Source of the DNA: Bradyrhizobium manausense
GTDB lineage: Bacteria; Pseudomonadota; Alphaproteobacteria; Rhizobiales; Xanthobacteraceae
Reading direction: 5' to 3'
Assembly: GCF_018129685.1 (NCBI RefSeq)
Contig: NZ_JAFCLG010000001.1
Location: forward strand, 682,001 to 746,000
DNA: 64,000 nucleotides
The position numbers and the translations under genes were made by a program. Below, piece by piece: positions 34,379-43,899 of this stretch. The notes under the pieces are model-generated. The model did no database searches and was not told where the DNA came from. It saw only the letters and a list, made by a program, of their open reading frames with translations. Each line of letters opens with the position of its first letter. Position 1 is the first letter of the stretch.

Positions 34379-35056
34379 TCAGGCCGCGAGCTTGAGCAGA
34401 TGCGCGTCGTGGCGCACGAGGAACGCGCGCAGCAATTGCGGATAGTCCGCACCGACCGCGGTGCGGACGCTTGGACGCTTCGCAAGTTCCGCGCGCCAGG
34501 CGCGAACCTTGGGCACATCGCGGAAGATGCCGTGCTCGGCCAGTTCGTCGAAGAGATCGAAATAGCGGAAGATCGGCGCGAACACCGCATCGACCAGGCT
34601 GAACGCATCTCCCGCGAAGAACGGGCCCTCACCGAGCGCAGCTTCGACACGCGCGAATTTTGCCGTGAGCGCCTGGCGTTTGCTCTCGAAGGTCGCCGGT
34701 TCCGTCGTCGTCTCCAACCCCCAGAGATCGCCGAGGATCGCCGAGCCGAACTCCATCCAGGCGCGATGCTCGGCCCGCTCGAGCGGATCGCCCGGATGCA
34801 GCTTCGCGCCGCCTTGCGTCTCCTCGATGTACTCGCAGATGACGTTGCTCTCGAACAGCGCGACCTCGCCTTTCTCTGTCTTCACCACCAGCACCGGCAC
34901 CTTGCCGAGCGGCGACAGTTTCAGGAACCAGTCGGGCTTGTTGGCGAGATCGATATCGACCCGCTCGAACGGCACGCCCTTTTCCTTCAGCGCGATCACG
35001 GCGCGCTGCACATAGGGACATAGCTTATGGCTGATCAGTTTCAATGAAGTGGTCAT
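34379..35056 (-). CDS. Glutathione S-transferase family protein
   Basis: A 225-aa GST. The N-terminal thioredoxin-like domain has KLCPYVQRAVIALKEKGVPFE, with a CPY active site of the omega or beta type, followed by SPLGKVPVL and ALFESNVICEYIEE. The helical C-terminal domain ends with LKRPSVRTAV-like helices. ATG 35056 (MTTSLKLISHK) is chosen: the longer open frame starts inside the operator cluster. It precedes the SMR gene by 10 bases, so they are probably co-transcribed. Three palindromes before the gene indicate dedicated regulation. Confidence 0.9.
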   Translation of the reverse strand: MTTSLKLISHKLCPYVQRAVIALKEKGVPFERVDIDLANKPDWFLKLSPLGKVPVLVVKTEKGEVALFESNVICEYIEETQGGAKLHPGDPLERAEHRAWMEFGSAILGDLWGLETTTEPATFESKRQALTAKFARVEAALGEGPFFAGDAFSLVDAVFAPIFRYFDLFDELAEHGIFRDVPKVRAWRAELAKRPSVRTAVGADYPQLLRAFLVRHDAHLLKLAA

Positions 35057-35075
35057 GGCGCGATCCCGGCGGTTA

Positions 35076-35137
35076 GATGCAGTTGCATCCATATAGATGC
35101 AATTGCATGCACCCGTCAAGATAAATGCATTTGCATC
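35076..35137. promoter_or_regulatory. Three ATGCA-NT-TGCAT palindromes in the GST promoter region
   Basis: ATGCAGTTGCAT (35077-35088), ATGCAATTGCAT (35097-35108) and ATGCATTTGCAT (35125-35136) lie between the GST start and the anmK end. The middle one is a perfect 12-bp palindrome. The first two are exactly 20 bp apart centre to centre, the third 28 bp on. They look like operators for a dimeric repressor of the MarR or TetR type. The regulator is not identified in the window. Confidence 0.75.
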
Positions 35138-35153
35138 AATCAACCTTACCGGC

Positions 35154-36257
35154 TCACGGCCGCGCGATCACCCCGCCCGTCATCGGCATCGGCACGCCTG
35201 TGGTGGCCGGATAGGACAGCGGCAGCCCCTTCAGACCGCGAGCAGCGAGGAAGCCGAAGGCCTGCGCCTCGATGGCGTCGGAGGCCCAGCCCAGCGTTTC
35301 GGCAGCTTCGACAGTCGCCGCCCCGACCCGCTCTCGCAGCATGCGCAGCATGGTGAGGTTGCGCGCACCGCCGCCGCAGACGATCCAGCTGCGCGGCCGC
35401 CGCGGCAGCAAGGGAACGATGCGGGCGATTGCGGCCGCGGTGAAGGCGGTGAGTGTGGCAGCGCCATCGGCCGGCGCCACATCGCCGAGCTTCAAGCCGG
35501 CAAAGTCGTTGCGGTCGAGCGATTTCGGCGGCGGGCTTGCGAAGAACGGCAGCTCCAGCGCCCTTGCGATCCAGGCTTCATCCACCTTGCCAAGGGCTGC
35601 GAACTTGCCTTCCGCATCGAATGCCTGGTTCATGGTGCGATACATGAAATCGTCCAGCAGCGCGTTGCCGGGCCCGGTGTCGCAGGCGATCAGCGTGTCG
35701 TTGCCGTCGATATAGGTGATGTTGGAGACGCCGCCGATATTGACCACGACGATCGGCCCCTCGCGTTCCAGTGAGTTGGCGAGGGCCCGGTGGTAAACCG
35801 GGACGAAGGGCGCGCCCTGCCCGCCGGCCTCGACGTCGGCGGCACGGAAATCGTGCATCACGGGGATATGGATCGCCCGAGCTAGCGCCGTTGCATCGCC
35901 GATCTGCACCGTCAGCCGCCGCTCGGGCCGATGCAGCACGGTCTGGCCGTGGAAGCCGACGATGTCGATCTCCTCCGGCTTCATCCGGTTCTGGGCGATG
36001 AAGGCAGCGACCGCCTCGGCATGCGCCAGCGTCACCGCGCGCTCGGCCTCGGCGAGAATGCCCGGCCGGGCATCGCGTTGCTGCAGGTGCACCGCTTCGG
36101 AGAGCGCCTGGCGCAGCAGATTGCGTTCGGCCGGGCTGTAGGGCCGATAGCCTGACGGTCCGAACGCCTTGACCTGCCTTCCGTCGGTTTCGATCAGCGC
36201 GACATCCACCCCGTCCAGCGAGGTGCCGCTCATCAAACCGAGTGCCGTCAACATCAT
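35154..36257 (-). CDS. anmK: Anhydro-N-acetylmuramic acid kinase
   Basis: Recycles peptidoglycan by phosphorylating and opening 1,6-anhydro-MurNAc to MurNAc-6-phosphate. The 367-aa protein has LGLMSGTSLDGVDVALIE at the N-terminus, VGFHGQTVLHRPE, DFRAADVEAGGQGAPFVPVYH, VVNIGGVSNITY and CDTGPGNALLDD, all AnmK signatures. Two adjacent ATG codons (36257, 36254) serve as start. It is divergent from tyrS, a pairing common in proteobacteria. Confidence 0.94.
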   Translation of the reverse strand: MMLTALGLMSGTSLDGVDVALIETDGRQVKAFGPSGYRPYSPAERNLLRQALSEAVHLQQRDARPGILAEAERAVTLAHAEAVAAFIAQNRMKPEEIDIVGFHGQTVLHRPERRLTVQIGDATALARAIHIPVMHDFRAADVEAGGQGAPFVPVYHRALANSLEREGPIVVVNIGGVSNITYIDGNDTLIACDTGPGNALLDDFMYRTMNQAFDAEGKFAALGKVDEAWIARALELPFFASPPPKSLDRNDFAGLKLGDVAPADGAATLTAFTAAAIARIVPLLPRRPRSWIVCGGGARNLTMLRMLRERVGAATVEAAETLGWASDAIEAQAFGFLAARGLKGLPLSYPATTGVPMPMTGGVIARP

Positions 36258-36280
36258 GGGATCAGCGTCCTCAAAACACC

Positions 36281-36325
36281 CCCTCTGGCATGCCGATCTT
36301 GTGCCAGAGGGACACATCTTATAAT
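36281..36325. promoter_or_regulatory. Inverted repeat and tyrS promoter
   Basis: CCCTCTGGCA (36281-36290) and TGCCAGAGGG (36302-36311) form a perfect 10-bp inverted repeat with an 11-base gap. The right arm overlaps the end of a possible -35 box (TTGTGC, 36299-36304), followed after 15 bases by a perfect -10 box TATAAT (36320-36325). Transcription would start about 95 bases before tyrS. Confidence 0.5.
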
Positions 36326-36423
36326 GCCACAGCGCCAAGTGGCGGGCGGCAATCGAGTTCCAGCGGAAGACCCTTAAATTGCTCCCAAAACAGTAAACCA
36401 AGAATTGTCAGGCATGCCGACAG

Positions 36424-37677
36424 ATGACTGCATTTAAATCGGATTTCCTCAACACCCTGCAGGAACGTGGATTCATCCACCAATGCTCCGATTTCGAGGG
36501 GCTGGACGCGCTCGCCGCCAAGGGCGATGCGGTCGCCTATGTCGGCTACGACTGTACTGCCCGCTCGCTGCATATCGGCAACTACCTGACCATGATGATG
36601 CTGCACTGGCTGCAGCAGTCCGGCAACAAGCCGATCACGTTGATGGGCGGCGGCACCACCATGGTCGGCGACCCCTCCGGCAAGGACGAGACGCGCGCAA
36701 TCCGCACCGTTGCCGAGATCGAGGCCAACAAGGCCTCGATCCGCGGCGTGTTCGCAAAAGTGCTGCGCTATGGCGATGGCAAGAGCGACGCCATCATGCT
36801 CGATAATGCAGAATGGCTGACCAAGCTCAACTGGATCGAGATGCTGCGCGACGTCGGCCGGCACTTCTCGGTCAACCGCATGTTGACGATGGACTCCGTG
36901 CGCCTGCGCCTCGAGCGCGAGCAGGAGATGAGCTTCATCGAGTTCAACTACATGGTCTGCCAGGCCTACGACTTCGTCGAGCTCGCCAAGCGCACCGGTT
37001 GCCATCTGCAGATGGGCGGCTCGGACCAGTGGGGCAACATCATCATGGGCGTTGACCTCGGCCGCCGCATGGGCACCCATCAGTTGTACGCACTGACGAC
37101 GCCGCTGCTGACCACGGCTTCGGGCGCCAAGATGGGCAAGACCGCGCAGGGCGCGGTGTGGCTCAACGCCGACCAGTTCAGCCCTTATGATTTCTGGCAA
37201 TACTGGCGCAACACCGAGGACGCCGACGTCGGCAAGTTCCTGAAGCTGTTCACCACGCTGCCGATAGCCGAGATCAGGAAGCTCGAGGCGCTCGGCGGCT
37301 CGGAGATCAACGAGGCCAAGAAGGTGCTCGCGACGGAAGCGACCGCGCTGCTGCACGGCCGCGACGCTGCCAACGAAGCAGCCGAAACCGCGCGCCGCAC
37401 CTTCGAGGAAGGCGCGCTCGCCGAGAGCCTGCCGACGGTGGAAATTCCGCGCGGCGAGCTGGAGGCCGGCATCGGCGTGCTCAACGCCTTCGTCAAGGCC
37501 GGTCTCGTTGCCTCCAATGGCGAGGCGCGGCGCCAGATCAAGGGCGGAGGCCTGCGCGTCAACGACGATGCCGTCACCGACGAGAAGATGGCGCTGTCCG
37601 CGGCCGACCTGACACCGGAAGGCGTGATCAAGCTGTCCTTCGGCAAGAAGAAGCACATCCTCATCAAGCCTGCATAG
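36424..37677 (+). CDS. tyrS: Tyrosyl-tRNA synthetase
   Basis: Charges tRNA-Tyr; class I synthetase, 417 aa. Motifs: [17 protein letters not shown] (HIGH region), the Tyr-binding GGSDQWGNI and the KMSKS equivalent [15 protein letters not shown]-terminal S4 domain ([27 protein letters not shown]) follows. ATG 36424 matches the family. No T-box leader is seen. Confidence 0.97.
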   Translation: MTAFKSDFLNTLQERGFIHQCSDFEGLDALAAKGDAVAYVGYDCTARSLHIGNYLTMMMLHWLQQSGNKPITLMGGGTTMVGDPSGKDETRAIRTVAEIEANKASIRGVFAKVLRYGDGKSDAIMLDNAEWLTKLNWIEMLRDVGRHFSVNRMLTMDSVRLRLEREQEMSFIEFNYMVCQAYDFVELAKRTGCHLQMGGSDQWGNIIMGVDLGRRMGTHQLYALTTPLLTTASGAKMGKTAQGAVWLNADQFSPYDFWQYWRNTEDADVGKFLKLFTTLPIAEIRKLEALGGSEINEAKKVLATEATALLHGRDAANEAAETARRTFEEGALAESLPTVEIPRGELEAGIGVLNAFVKAGLVASNGEARRQIKGGGLRVNDDAVTDEKMALSAADLTPEGVIKLSFGKKKHILIKPA

Positions 37678-37733
37678 GCGTATGAGCTTTTGATGCTTGT
37701 CAGGGCGCGCCGAAGCGCGCTCCCTGATGGGCA

Positions 37734-38984
37734 ATGGACCAGAAGACGCCCGGGGAAACATCCAAGGAAAGCGCGCAGCAAGGTGCGGTCCGCACCGCGA
37801 TCGTCGTGCTCGCGCTGTGCTTCACGCTGGCCGTGCTTGGCCGCGGCCTCAGCGAGAGCTTTACGGTCTTCCTCAAGCCGATCTCTGAAAACTTCGGCTG
37901 GGACCGCGCGCAAGTCGTCTCGATCTATTCGCTGACCTGGCTCATCAGCGGATTGACGGCCCCGCTGGTCGGCCGCCTGTTCGATCATTCCGGACCGCGC
38001 ATTGTCTATGCGCTCGGCCTGCTGCTGCTCGGCTCGGCGTTCCTGATCGCGGGTCGTGCAGAGGCACTCTGGCAATTCCAACTCTCGATCGGACTCTGCG
38101 TCGGCATCGGCGTTGCCTTCATCGGCAACGTGCCGAACTCGATCCTGCTGGGCCGCTGGTTCGGGCCGCGCCTGCCGACTGCGATGGCGGTGGTCTATTC
38201 CGCCATGGGCGGCGGCGTGCTCGCGCTGCTGCCGGCTTCGCAGCTCCTGATCGACCATCTCGGCTGGCGCGCGACCTACCAGGTCTACGGCTTCGCCACA
38301 CTCGGCCTGCTGGTGCCGCTGATGCCCCTGCCCTGGCGCATGTTCGCAGCCGGCTCGCCCTATGTCACCAAGAAGACCGATCCCGATTTCATCGACAGCG
38401 GCTGGACGCTCGTGAGCGCGATGCGTCATCACGCGTTCTGGGCACTGTTCTCGACGTTCTTCTTCACCGCCGTCGGGATGTATGCGATCGCGGCCCAGAT
38501 CGTGGCCTATCTGATCGACGCCGGATTTCCGCCGCTGCAGGCCGCGACGGCCTGGGGCTTTTCGGGCGTGGTGCTGGTGTTCGGCATGTTAGGGGTCTCC
38601 GCCCTCGACGGGCTGATCGGGCGCCGGCCTTCGGTTCTGCTGAGCTACGCGATCTCGATCCTCGGCATCGTCCTGCTCTGGCTGCTTCAGTATTATCCTG
38701 ACGTCATTCTTCTCACCGGCTTCGTCGTCTGCTTCGGCAGCATGATGGGCTCGCGCGGTCCGCTGATCACGGCAACCGCGATGAAGATCTTTGGAGGTAA
38801 ACGGGTCGGCACCATTTATGGCACGATCTCGATCGGCAGCGGGCTCGGCTCGGCCTTCGGCTCCTGGAGCGGCGGCCTGATCCACGATGCCACCCAAGGC
38901 TACAACGCGCTGCTCGTCTTCGCACTCGCGAGCGTGGTCCTCGGAATGATTCCATTTCTGATTGTACCCGCCTTGCGACGCTAG
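37734..38984 (+). CDS. MFS transporter
   Basis: A 416-aa protein with about twelve hydrophobic helices and a cytoplasmic loop after helix 6 (SPYVTKKTDPDFIDSGWT). The GRLFDHSGPRIVYALG block between helices 2 and 3 is the MFS motif A equivalent. It resembles oxalate/formate antiporter-like and monocarboxylate-type members of the superfamily, but the substrate is undetermined. It follows tyrS by 56 bases. Confidence 0.88.
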   Translation: MDQKTPGETSKESAQQGAVRTAIVVLALCFTLAVLGRGLSESFTVFLKPISENFGWDRAQVVSIYSLTWLISGLTAPLVGRLFDHSGPRIVYALGLLLLGSAFLIAGRAEALWQFQLSIGLCVGIGVAFIGNVPNSILLGRWFGPRLPTAMAVVYSAMGGGVLALLPASQLLIDHLGWRATYQVYGFATLGLLVPLMPLPWRMFAAGSPYVTKKTDPDFIDSGWTLVSAMRHHAFWALFSTFFFTAVGMYAIAAQIVAYLIDAGFPPLQAATAWGFSGVVLVFGMLGVSALDGLIGRRPSVLLSYAISILGIVLLWLLQYYPDVILLTGFVVCFGSMMGSRGPLITATAMKIFGGKRVGTIYGTISIGSGLGSAFGSWSGGLIHDATQGYNALLVFALASVVLGMIPFLIVPALRR

Positions 38985-39098
38985 GTCTCCCGGAGGTAAC
39001 CTGCATTCCTTCATGTCACCGGGGAACTACGGGCGGACACTGTGCGTAGACGATTGAAAATAGCGGATTGCACAGGGCTGAAACCACAGCCTGCGGTG

Positions 39099-39118
39099 TT
39101 TTGTCTGATATGACAAAA
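39099..39118. promoter_or_regulatory. Inverted repeat upstream of the DoxX gene
   Basis: TTTTGTC (39099-39105) and GACAAAA (39112-39118) form a perfect 7-bp inverted repeat with a 6-base gap. The right part overlaps TGACA-AAAA-TGTCA (39111-39124), another dyad. It sits about 85 bases before DoxX and could be an operator or a weak hairpin. Confidence 0.35.
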
Positions 39119-39204
39119 ATGTCAGCGCGAATTGACCTGGCGCAGCTTGCAGGGCGGAACCGAATGCGTTCCTAGTCGCAGCATTGGATGGAGGGCACAA
39201 ACCA

Positions 39205-39651
39205 ATGAACTTTCTTTATCTCGCTCGCTTTCAACCGGTTCTCTTGAGCCTGTTTCGCTTCATCACTGGACTGCTGCTGTTCCAGTACGGCATGACCAAA
39301 ATCTTCCACATCCCTCAGGTGGCGATGTTCGCCAATCCCCCGCCGCTGATCTGGACGGCCGGCCTGATCGAGCTGGTGCTCGGCGCCGCGTTGATGGTCG
39401 GACTGTTTACCCGCCTCTCGGCGTTCGTCCTGTCGGGTGAAATGGCCTTCGCTTATTTCATCGGCCACATGTTCCACCTTTCGAAGGAAGGCCCGCCAGT
39501 CTTCCTGCCGTTGCTCAACGGCGGCACCGCCGCGATCCTGTTCTGCTTCGCGTGCCTGTACCTCGCGGCCGCGGGCGGTGGTGCGGTCAGCGTCGATGCG
39601 CTGATCGGCAAGGAAAGCGACGCGCCGGGCGGCGCCTTCGCGCGGCGCTGA
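39205..39651 (+). CDS. DoxX-family membrane protein
   Basis: A 148-aa protein with about four hydrophobic segments and the DoxX blocks LFRFITGLLLFQYGMTKIFHIP, GLIELVLGAALMVGLFTRLSAF and MAFAYFIGHM. GGAGGG at 39190-39195 is correctly spaced for ATG 39205, so the ATG at 39184 is rejected. The family is loosely linked with redox stress and quinone metabolism; function unknown here. Confidence 0.86.
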   Translation: MNFLYLARFQPVLLSLFRFITGLLLFQYGMTKIFHIPQVAMFANPPPLIWTAGLIELVLGAALMVGLFTRLSAFVLSGEMAFAYFIGHMFHLSKEGPPVFLPLLNGGTAAILFCFACLYLAAAGGGAVSVDALIGKESDAPGGAFARR

Positions 39652-39703
39652 CGCACGCCAACCGACCATGCAAGGCCGGCACTGGCGTTTCGCCGGTGCC
39701 GGC

Positions 39704-39790
39704 TCAGCGTGAGCCCAGCACGTTCCAGATCAGGACGAGGGTCGCCACAAGCAGCGCGGACATGATGATGCGGTTGACGAGCTTGTTCAT
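39704..39790 (-). CDS. Possible 28-aa single-helix membrane protein
   Basis: A short open frame with start ATG 39790 encodes a basic N-terminus followed by one strong hydrophobic helix (IIMSALLVATLVLIW) and a short polar end. The layout is that of small membrane proteins. It lies alone between the DoxX gene and the AsmA-like gene. Reality needs expression data. Confidence 0.4.
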   Translation of the reverse strand: MNKLVNRIIMSALLVATLVLIWNVLGSR

Positions 39791-39888
39791 TGCACGTCCA
39801 GCCTGGCTCGATCGCCACCAAACTTTGAGATCTTCTTGCCCCGCATAGTATGGCCGCACGGGCGCTCCGGAACGCCGGGCGCTTGGTC

Positions 39889-42800
39889 CTACCGCCGCGG
39901 GCCGCAACCGCTCGACAATGGTCTTGCCGTTCCAGTCGGGCTGTCGGGTAGCTCGTCGATCGATGCGCTTTGTTGCTGCCTGCCGGTGTTGAACTCGAAC
40001 ATCTTGCGGAACAGGCCTGGTACCATCGCCGAGACCGGGTTGATACGCAACGAGGGTTTGTCCGGCGTACCGACGACCTCGTACGTGACGCCGATCACGC
40101 CTTCATCACTGTTGGCGCCGAACAATGGGCCGAAGAGCGGAATCTGAGCCGGGATGTTGTTGAGCCCGTATGCCGGGACGAAGGTGCCGCTCATGCAGAC
40201 CTGGTTGCCGGGATAGTCGATCGAGCCCTCGATGGTGGCGCCGATCATCGGCCCCTTGACCACGCCGTTGCGGATCGTGAGCGCGCCGTTCTGCCGGGTG
40301 AACTCCGCGCGCAAGGTGTTGAAGGACACACCGCTGCCACCCGGCGTGCCGTTCGGCGCGCCGGCTGCCACGCGCTCGAGCTGTGCCTCGCCCTTCACGG
40401 CGAATTCGCGCACGTTGATGAGGCCTTCCCTAGGCGCCGAAGCATCGGCCGCGGGCGGCTCCATCGCCACCACCATCTGGCCGCCCACCGCCTTGGTATA
40501 GGTGTCGGTGAACTTCAGCAGCGCCCCCGCGTCATTGGTCTGGAGATAGATGACCTCGCGGCTGCCCTGCGCGCGCCCGCCGCGCAGATCTGCCGCGACC
40601 GGCGTGTTCTGGCCGATCCTGCCGCTCAGCGCGAACGCCTTGATGGCGCCGCTGCGCTTCGACATCTTGGCATCGACACTGCGCATCGCCTCGCCGTTGA
40701 AGCCGGCGACCGTGCCGAGCTTCACGTCGATGTCGAAATCGACATTCTTCAGCTTGCTCTTGCTGTCATCCTTCGAATTCCCTGATATCGCCGACTTCAG
40801 GAAACCGCGACCGTCGAACACGTCGCCGCGCATGGTGCCGCGCACCACGCCATCCTGGCCGCGTTCCACCTTCAGCGACGTCTTGTCGCCGTCGGACGGT
40901 GAATAGACCGGGAAGTTCGCATTCATCAGGTCGCCGTTCGGGTCGACTTCAAGCGAGCCCTTGATTGACGCCCCGCCGCCCTCGATGACGATGTCCTCGA
41001 GCCGCGTCGACTGGGCCGTCGGCACCACCTTGAAAGTCGCCTTGCCCGCCTTGCCCGGCAGCTTGACCCAGCCGGGAAGGATGTTGTCGAGCTTGACCGA
41101 GGTCAGGTCGGCCTCGATGCCAAGCTTGGTGGTCTGGTCAGGGCTGCCTGCAATCTTGCCCGACAACTTGACAGGCACCGCGCCGCTGACGGCTGGGCCG
41201 AGGTCGAAGCCGAGGCGAGCGCGGCTGGCGTCATCCAGGGTCGTCTGCAGCTTGACGTCGGCATCGCCGTCGGTCGCCTTGCGATAGTCGAGCGACGCGG
41301 CCTGCCCATTGATCTTGACGTCGCCCTTGACCTGATAGCCCTGGTTGTTGGCGACGATCTTGAGATTGTTGGCTTCGAGCTTCTGGTTCATCACCAGCTT
41401 TTCGGCAGCAAAGCCGTTGAGGTCGGCGGTGACGGCATAGACTGTGTCCGCCTTGGTCAGCTCGCCCTTGACCGGCAGGCCGAGTTGAATGTTCGCCGTG
41501 AACGTCCCCTTGCTGGTGTTGGGATCGATGGGGGTCGACGACAGATCGCTTAGGCGATCATTGGACAGCATTTCGGCTGCCGCGGGCACCGGACCATCGA
41601 CGCGGAATCGGGTCCGCGACGGCGACGGCTTTGGCGCCATGTCCGGCACCTCAAAGACGAAATCGGAAATCGTGACCTTGCGGCCTGCGGGCGTGTCGGC
41701 GATGCCCTGCCCAATATTGACGGTGGCCGTGCGTCCGGTCACATGCGCCTTGAGGTCGGCATCGTGCACGACAGGCATGCCATCGACAGGGCGGACCGTG
41801 ACACCGCTCGCCACGATGTTCACCGACAGGCCGTCATCGGGAATTGGCGGCCCCTTGCGCGGAAGGTTACGCGTCGGCGAGTTGACGCCGACCTCGATAC
41901 GCTGGAGCGTGCCGCGCTCGATCCGCTCGATCACCCATTGGCGCAACTCCGGCACGACCAGCGTCGGCCACATCCGCTTCAGCGCGGAGGCCGTCATCGG
42001 CGTCCCCGCAAAGCCGAGCGTCAGGCGCGGCTCGCCGGAATAGTCGATCGCGCCGGTTCCGGCGACACCGATCTCGCCGTTGGAGATGTCGGCCTGCGTC
42101 AGCAGCATGCGCTTGTGGTCGGTGTCGAAGCGGAAGCCTATCGCGATCCGGTTGAAGACAAGGGGCGGCTCGTTGTCGATGCCGCCCAGCAGAATCGAGC
42201 CGCCGCTGAAGCCGAGCTGCCAGTCGTTCACGGTGCCGTTGGGCGGCTCGACATGGGCAAGCAATGTCAGGCGGTTGGCGCCCGACAGGATCTTGAATGG
42301 CGCGACAAGCACCCGCCGATTGGCATCCCATTCGATGTTGATCTCGGCCGAGTCGATCGCCATCGGATAGTCGGGCGTGTCGGTGTCGATGATGTTGCCC
42401 GCGCCGATCGTGATCTTGCCGCGGAAGAACGTCGGCACACCGTCGCGGCCGAGCTCGCCCTTCAGCTCGCCTGTCAGCGGAAGATCGGCCGTATAGGTCA
42501 GATCCTTCACGCGCAGCGCCAGCAGGATGTTGGAGGTCGAGACCTTGTCGGCTCGGATATCGACCGAACGCACCCCGTTCTCGCTTGGTCCGATCGTCGC
42601 GCGCAACGACCACGGGTGCGCGCCCTCCTCACCGAGGCTGAGTGTCACACCGCCATGGCTCGGCCGGCGCAGGCTGAGGGTGATGTTCTCAAACGTCCAT
42701 TTGCTGCCGCGCTGCTGATCGTCGACGATCAGATTGCCGTTCTTCAGACCGATCTCATTGAGGTTCTGGCCATCGAGGCCGGTCATGCTCAGACTGTCGA

Positions 42801-43731
42801 GCCAGTCGAGGCCCTGAAGAATTCCGCTCTGCGCGGCGGCTTGAGGCGCCGCCTGAGACGCGTCCGGGGTTGCGGGCGCCATCCCGAACGGCGGCGGCGG
42901 GACGCCGTTGCGCGGGAATGTCGGCGGCAGCCCGGCTTCCTTCTTCGATGCGACGCCGGTGGCGAGCGGTTTCGCCGTGTCACCGGCGGACACCGTGACG
43001 GTCCCATCGGGTGCAATCCGGATCGCCAGTTCGGCGTCAACGAGGTTGAGACTCTCGGCGCGCAAATGACCGGTGAGAAGCGCGGCCCCCGACAGCCGCA
43101 CCTCGGCCTTCGGCGCACTGGCGACGATGGCATGGTCATGGTCGCGAACGATGATGTCACGGATACGCACGGCGATCCGGATCCGGCCCGCGCGCTCGAT
43201 CTGGGTGCCGCCGACCTCCACGGTATTGCCGTGACCGATATTGTCCTCGATGGCGGCCGCAAGCCACGGCGTTGCCATGTCGAGATTGATGGGACCGGCG
43301 CCAAGTCGCCACCACAATGCGCCAAAGCAGCCGACGAAGATGACGATCAGGCTGACAAGGACGATGGACATCCGCCGCACCCAGCGGCTGCTCGGCAGCA
43401 TCCGCCGAAACGCGGAAAAACCGTCACCGATGCGAAAGCCCGAGCCGGAACGCGACAGCAGGCGGCGTGCGCGATGCCCCGCCTCCTCTTCCTGGTCCTG
43501 ATCCCAGTCGGCCTCGTCCCATTCCGGCTGCTCGTGATTGCGGCCGTGCCGATCGAAGTCGCTGATGCGATCATGGGTGTGATCTTGGGGCGACGTATTC
43601 CTTGCCATTGCCTCTCGATACAGGCGCCCGTCGTAGGATTGGGCGCCGCCGGGACCGCCGCCATCGACGGGAATCGACGCTCCCCGCCCCGGCATTGCCG
43701 CCATACCTCTGATGTTCCTGCTGTTCGTCAT
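39889..43731 (-). CDS. Giant AsmA/YhdP-like envelope protein (DUF3971)
   Basis: A 1280-aa protein. Residues 1-120 are hydrophilic and acidic-basic, cytoplasmic. One membrane helix (MSIVLVSLIVIFVGCFGALW) spans 121-141. The rest is periplasmic and rich in repeated beta strands, ending with the AsmA-like C-terminal block (TRQNGALTIRNGVVKGPMIGATIEGSIDYPGNQVCMSGTFVPAYGLNN). The architecture is that of YhdP/AsmA family bridges that carry phospholipids across the periplasm. It is divergent from the peroxiredoxin gene. Confidence 0.85.
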   Translation of the reverse strand: MTNSRNIRGMAAMPGRGASIPVDGGGPGGAQSYDGRLYREAMARNTSPQDHTHDRISDFDRHGRNHEQPEWDEADWDQDQEEEAGHRARRLLSRSGSGFRIGDGFSAFRRMLPSSRWVRRMSIVLVSLIVIFVGCFGALWWRLGAGPINLDMATPWLAAAIEDNIGHGNTVEVGGTQIERAGRIRIAVRIRDIIVRDHDHAIVASAPKAEVRLSGAALLTGHLRAESLNLVDAELAIRIAPDGTVTVSAGDTAKPLATGVASKKEAGLPPTFPRNGVPPPPFGMAPATPDASQAAPQAAAQSGILQGLDWLDSLSMTGLDGQNLNEIGLKNGNLIVDDQQRGSKWTFENITLSLRRPSHGGVTLSLGEEGAHPWSLRATIGPSENGVRSVDIRADKVSTSNILLALRVKDLTYTADLPLTGELKGELGRDGVPTFFRGKITIGAGNIIDTDTPDYPMAIDSAEINIEWDANRRVLVAPFKILSGANRLTLLAHVEPPNGTVNDWQLGFSGGSILLGGIDNEPPLVFNRIAIGFRFDTDHKRMLLTQADISNGEIGVAGTGAIDYSGEPRLTLGFAGTPMTASALKRMWPTLVVPELRQWVIERIERGTLQRIEVGVNSPTRNLPRKGPPIPDDGLSVNIVASGVTVRPVDGMPVVHDADLKAHVTGRTATVNIGQGIADTPAGRKVTISDFVFEVPDMAPKPSPSRTRFRVDGPVPAAAEMLSNDRLSDLSSTPIDPNTSKGTFTANIQLGLPVKGELTKADTVYAVTADLNGFAAEKLVMNQKLEANNLKIVANNQGYQVKGDVKINGQAASLDYRKATDGDADVKLQTTLDDASRARLGFDLGPAVSGAVPVKLSGKIAGSPDQTTKLGIEADLTSVKLDNILPGWVKLPGKAGKATFKVVPTAQSTRLEDIVIEGGGASIKGSLEVDPNGDLMNANFPVYSPSDGDKTSLKVERGQDGVVRGTMRGDVFDGRGFLKSAISGNSKDDSKSKLKNVDFDIDVKLGTVAGFNGEAMRSVDAKMSKRSGAIKAFALSGRIGQNTPVAADLRGGRAQGSREVIYLQTNDAGALLKFTDTYTKAVGGQMVVAMEPPAADASAPREGLINVREFAVKGEAQLERVAAGAPNGTPGGSGVSFNTLRAEFTRQNGALTIRNGVVKGPMIGATIEGSIDYPGNQVCMSGTFVPAYGLNNIPAQIPLFGPLFGANSDEGVIGVTYEVVGTPDKPSLRINPVSAMVPGLFRKMFEFNTGRQQQSASIDELPDSPTGTARPLSSGCGPRR

Positions 43732-43899
43732 GTCGCCCCGGGAGCGCGTTCAACGAGCAGTGGGGTGGTGCGTGGAATTCCTTGTAACCATACTCCGTCG
43801 CCGCCAAAATTGCCCAGCCGCGGGCGCGAATCCGGCACACCGGACGAGAGCTGCAATAGCGCTTTGGTTGACCCGCCGAAAGCGACGAAAGGAAGGCGT

